Of a DNA stretch of 64,000 bases, positions 61,853 through 64,000 are shown in pieces. The stretch is from Synchiropus splendidus (lineage: Eukaryota; Chordata; Actinopteri; Syngnathiformes; Callionymidae): the NCBI RefSeq assembly GCF_027744825.2, contig NW_026527082.1, positions 74,501-138,500 of the forward strand, written 5' to 3'. The stretch's first letter is position 1. Every line of letters starts with the position of its first letter. Position numbers and translations under genes: made by a program. Below the pieces are notes generated by a model. The model saw nothing but the letters and a program-made list of their open reading frames with translations, was not told the origin of the DNA and did no database searches.

Positions 61853-64000
61853 ATCTAAGCTCTCTGAAGTGTTTTTCGAAAGTTATCAACACTTTTATGT
61901 TTGGCGTTCCGAAACCCACCTTATCTCAGGCTGAAAAGCGTTTTTGTGCATTGTGCCATAACTTTTCAGGGAAGCTTCAGAACATGAAATTTTAACCTCC
62001 CACTATAGCAGAAAGGGTCTTTCTAGTAGTTGCACATCAAATCTAAACTGTCTGAAGTGTTTTTCCAAAGTTATTAACACTTTTATGTTTGGCGTTCCGA
62101 AACCCACCTTATCTCAGGCTGAAAAGCGTTTTTGTGCATTGTGCCATAACTTTTCAGGGAAGCTTCAGAACATGAAATTTTAACCTCCCACTATAGCAGA
62201 AAGGGTCTTTCTAGTAGGTGCACATCAAATCTAAGCTGTCTGAAGTGTTTTTCGAAAGTTATCAACACTTTTATGTTTGGCCTTCCGAAACCCACCTTAT
62301 CTCAGGCTGAAAAGCGTTTTTGTGCATTGTGCCATAACTTTTCAGGGAAGCTTCAGAACATGAAATTTTAACCTCCCACTATAGCAGAAAGGGTCTTTCT
62401 AGTAGTTGCACATCAAATCTAAGCTGTCTGAAGTGTTTTTCAAAAGTTATCAACACTTTTATGTTTGGCGTTCCGAAACCCACCTTATCTCAGGCTGAAA
62501 AGCGTTTTTGTGCATTGTGCCATAACTTTTCAGGAAAGCTTCAGAACATGAAATTTTAACCTCCCACTATAGCAGAAAGGGTCTTTCTAGTAGTTGCACA
62601 TCAAATCTAAACTGTCTGAAGTGTTTTTCCAAAGTTATCAACACTTTTATGTTTGGCGTTCCGAAACCCACCTTATCTCAGGCTGAAAAGCGTTTTTACG
62701 CATTGTGCCATAACTTTTCAGGGAAGCTTCAGAACATGAAATTTTAACCTCCCACTATAGCAGAAAGGGTCTTTCTAGTAGGTGCACATCAAATCTAAGC
62801 TCTCTGAAGTGTTTTTCAAAAGTTATCAACACTTTTATGTTTGGCGTTCCGAAACCCACCTTATCTCAGGCTGAAAAGCGTTTTTGTGCATTGTGCCATA
62901 ACTTTTCAGGGAAGCTTCAGAACATGAAATTTTAACCTCCCACTATAGCAGAAAGGGTCTTTCTAGTAGTTGCACATCAAATCTAAACTGTCTGAAGTGT
63001 TTTTCCAAAGTTATTAACACTTTTATGTTTGGCGTTCCGAAACCCACCTTATCTCAGGCTGAAAAGCGTTTTTGTGCATTGTGCCATAACTTTTCAGGGA
63101 AGCTTCAGAACATGAAATTTTAACCTCCCACTATAGCAGAAAGGGTCTTTCTAGTAGTTGCACATCAAATCTAAACTGTCTGAAGTGTTTTTCCAAAGTT
63201 ATTAACACTTTTATGTTTGGCGTTCCAAAACCCACCTTATCTCAGGCTGAAAAGCGTTTTTGTGCATTGTGCCATAACTTTTCAGGGAAGCTTCAGAACA
63301 TGAAATTTTAACCTCCCACTATAGCAGAAAGGGTCTTTCTAGTAGTTGCACATCAAATCTAAACTGTCTGAAGTGTTTTTCCAAAGTTATTAACACTTTT
63401 ATGTTTGGCGTTCCGAAACCCACCTTATCTCAGGCTGAAAAGCGTTTTTGTGCATTGTGCCATAACTTTTCAGGGAAGCTTCAGAACATGAAATTTTAAC
63501 CTCCCACTATAGCAGAAAGGGTCTTTCTAGTAGTTGCACATCAAATCTAAACTGTCTGAAGTGTTTTTCCAAAGTTATCAACACTTTTATGTTTGGCGTT
63601 CCGAAACCCACCTTATCTCAGGCTGAAAAGCGTTTTTACGCATTGTGCCATAACTTTTCAGGGAAGCTTCAGAACATGAAATTTTAACCTCCCACTATAG
63701 CAGAAAGGGTCTTTCTAGTAGTTGCACATCAAATCTAAACTGTCTGAAGTGTTTTTCCAAAGTTATTAACACTTTTATGTTTGGCGTTCCGAAACCCACC
63801 TTATCTCAGGCTGAAAAGCGTTTTTGTGCATTGTGCCATAACTTTTCAGGAAAGCTTCAGAACATGAAATTTTAACCTCCCACTATAGCAGAAAGGGTCT
63901 TTCTAGTAGTTGCACATCAAATCTAAGCTGTCTGAAGTGTTTTTCAAAAGTTATCAACACTTTTATGTTTGGCGTTCCGAAACCCACCTTATCTCAGGCT
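61853..64000. repeat. Terminal mosaic M330-M340 plus partial M341
   Basis: The order is D (with catctaatc at its left edge near 61850), A, E(ggcctt), B, C, D(a26), A, A, A, C, A(a119), and an 80-base start of a B monomer. M332-M335 match positions 27-30 of the 32-mer (M282-M285), and M336-M341 match M305-M310. The segment is thus stitched from pieces seen elsewhere in domain 2. The window ends at monomer position 80 with the array continuing. Confidence 0.75.

Larger units (their letters stand above)
1..64000. repeat. 188-bp satellite DNA array, 340.4 tandem monomers
   Basis: The window is a continuous head-to-tail tandem repeat with a period of exactly 188 bp. The start motif atctaa(a/g)ct recurs at 1, 189, 377, 565 and so on, and is still in phase at 2821, 5641, 8461, through 59221 and 62041. 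Base 64000 is monomer position 80, so 340 full units fit with no net indel. Copies differ by a few substitutions each. There is no unique sequence, no mobile element and no change of orientation anywhere. The unit length is close to a nucleosome repeat, which is common for centromeric and pericentromeric satellites of eukaryotes. The array probably runs on beyond both window edges, since both ends are inside it. I cannot assign the family or species from sequence alone. Confidence 0.99.

Noticed and set aside
1..64000. CRISPR array
   Set aside because: The repeats directly abut with no unique spacers, the unit is 188 bp, and no cas genes are present.
1..64000. CENP-B box in the monomer
   Set aside because: I compared both strands with the pattern nTTCGnnnnAnnCGGGn. 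The ttcg contexts at 25-26 (g26 types) and the reverse of positions 55-60 lack the required A and CGGG at the right spacing.
1..64000. Telomeric repeats, microsatellites or transposon insertions
   Set aside because: No short-unit tandem runs, target-site duplications, poly-A tails or unique stretches interrupt the 188-bp register at any checkpoint.
1..64000. Naming the array as a known satellite family or species
   Set aside because: Satellites of about 180-190 bp with HindIII sites occur in fish, insects and plants. I do not recognise this monomer, and a database search would be needed to assign it.

Overview
The whole 64 kb window is one uninterrupted satellite DNA array. It is a head-to-tail tandem of a 188-bp monomer, 340 complete copies plus the first 80 bases of a 341st. 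Position 1 is taken as base 1 of monomer M1; monomer Mn starts at 188 x (n-1) + 1. Checking the start motif every 2,820 bp (15 monomers) shows the register never slips, and base 64000 is exactly monomer position 80. I see no net insertion or deletion in 64 kb, only substitutions and gains or losses of whole monomers. I found no gene, RNA gene, transposon, CRISPR array or other unique sequence on either strand. The few open frames longer than 70 codons come from substitutions that remove a stop inside repeat copies.

A megabase-style satellite with higher-order repeats points to a eukaryotic chromosome, most likely centromeric, pericentromeric or subtelomeric heterochromatin. I do not recognise the monomer family and will not name a species. 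Type A monomers are about 38% GC by hand count (72 of 188), carry a HindIII site at positions 120-125 and have no CENP-B box.

Monomers differ at a small set of diagnostic positions: 7 (a/g), 10 (g/c), 26 (c/g/a), 35 (t/c), 94-95 (gt/ac/tt), 119 (g/a) and 178 (t/g). I call the recurrent combinations types A-F. Their order, with rarer private variants as markers, gives the higher-order structure.

Domain 1 (about 1-37,200) is a very long higher-order repeat (HOR) of 84 monomers (15,792 bp). It holds the tail of one copy (1-1880), two full copies (1881-17672 and 17673-33464) and a third copy cut off after about 20 monomers (33465-37224). Each full copy contains a nested duplication of a 28- to 29-monomer block. 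Copies differ by gain or loss of whole monomers, and hybrid monomers mark in-register unequal crossover points.

Domain 2 (about 37,037-64,000) does not follow the 84-mer. It is a mosaic of a 32-monomer block (39105-45120), a 15-monomer internally deleted derivative (45121-47940), a second 32-monomer block (47941-53956), and then shorter shuffled segments including a 10-monomer (1,880-bp) tandem duplication. Its first 3 kb reappears 94 monomers (17,672 bp) downstream. Domain 2 carries more private substitutions than domain 1, which suggests it is older or less recently homogenised.

I see no coding system here, novel or otherwise. The interest lies in the layered recombination history of the array.
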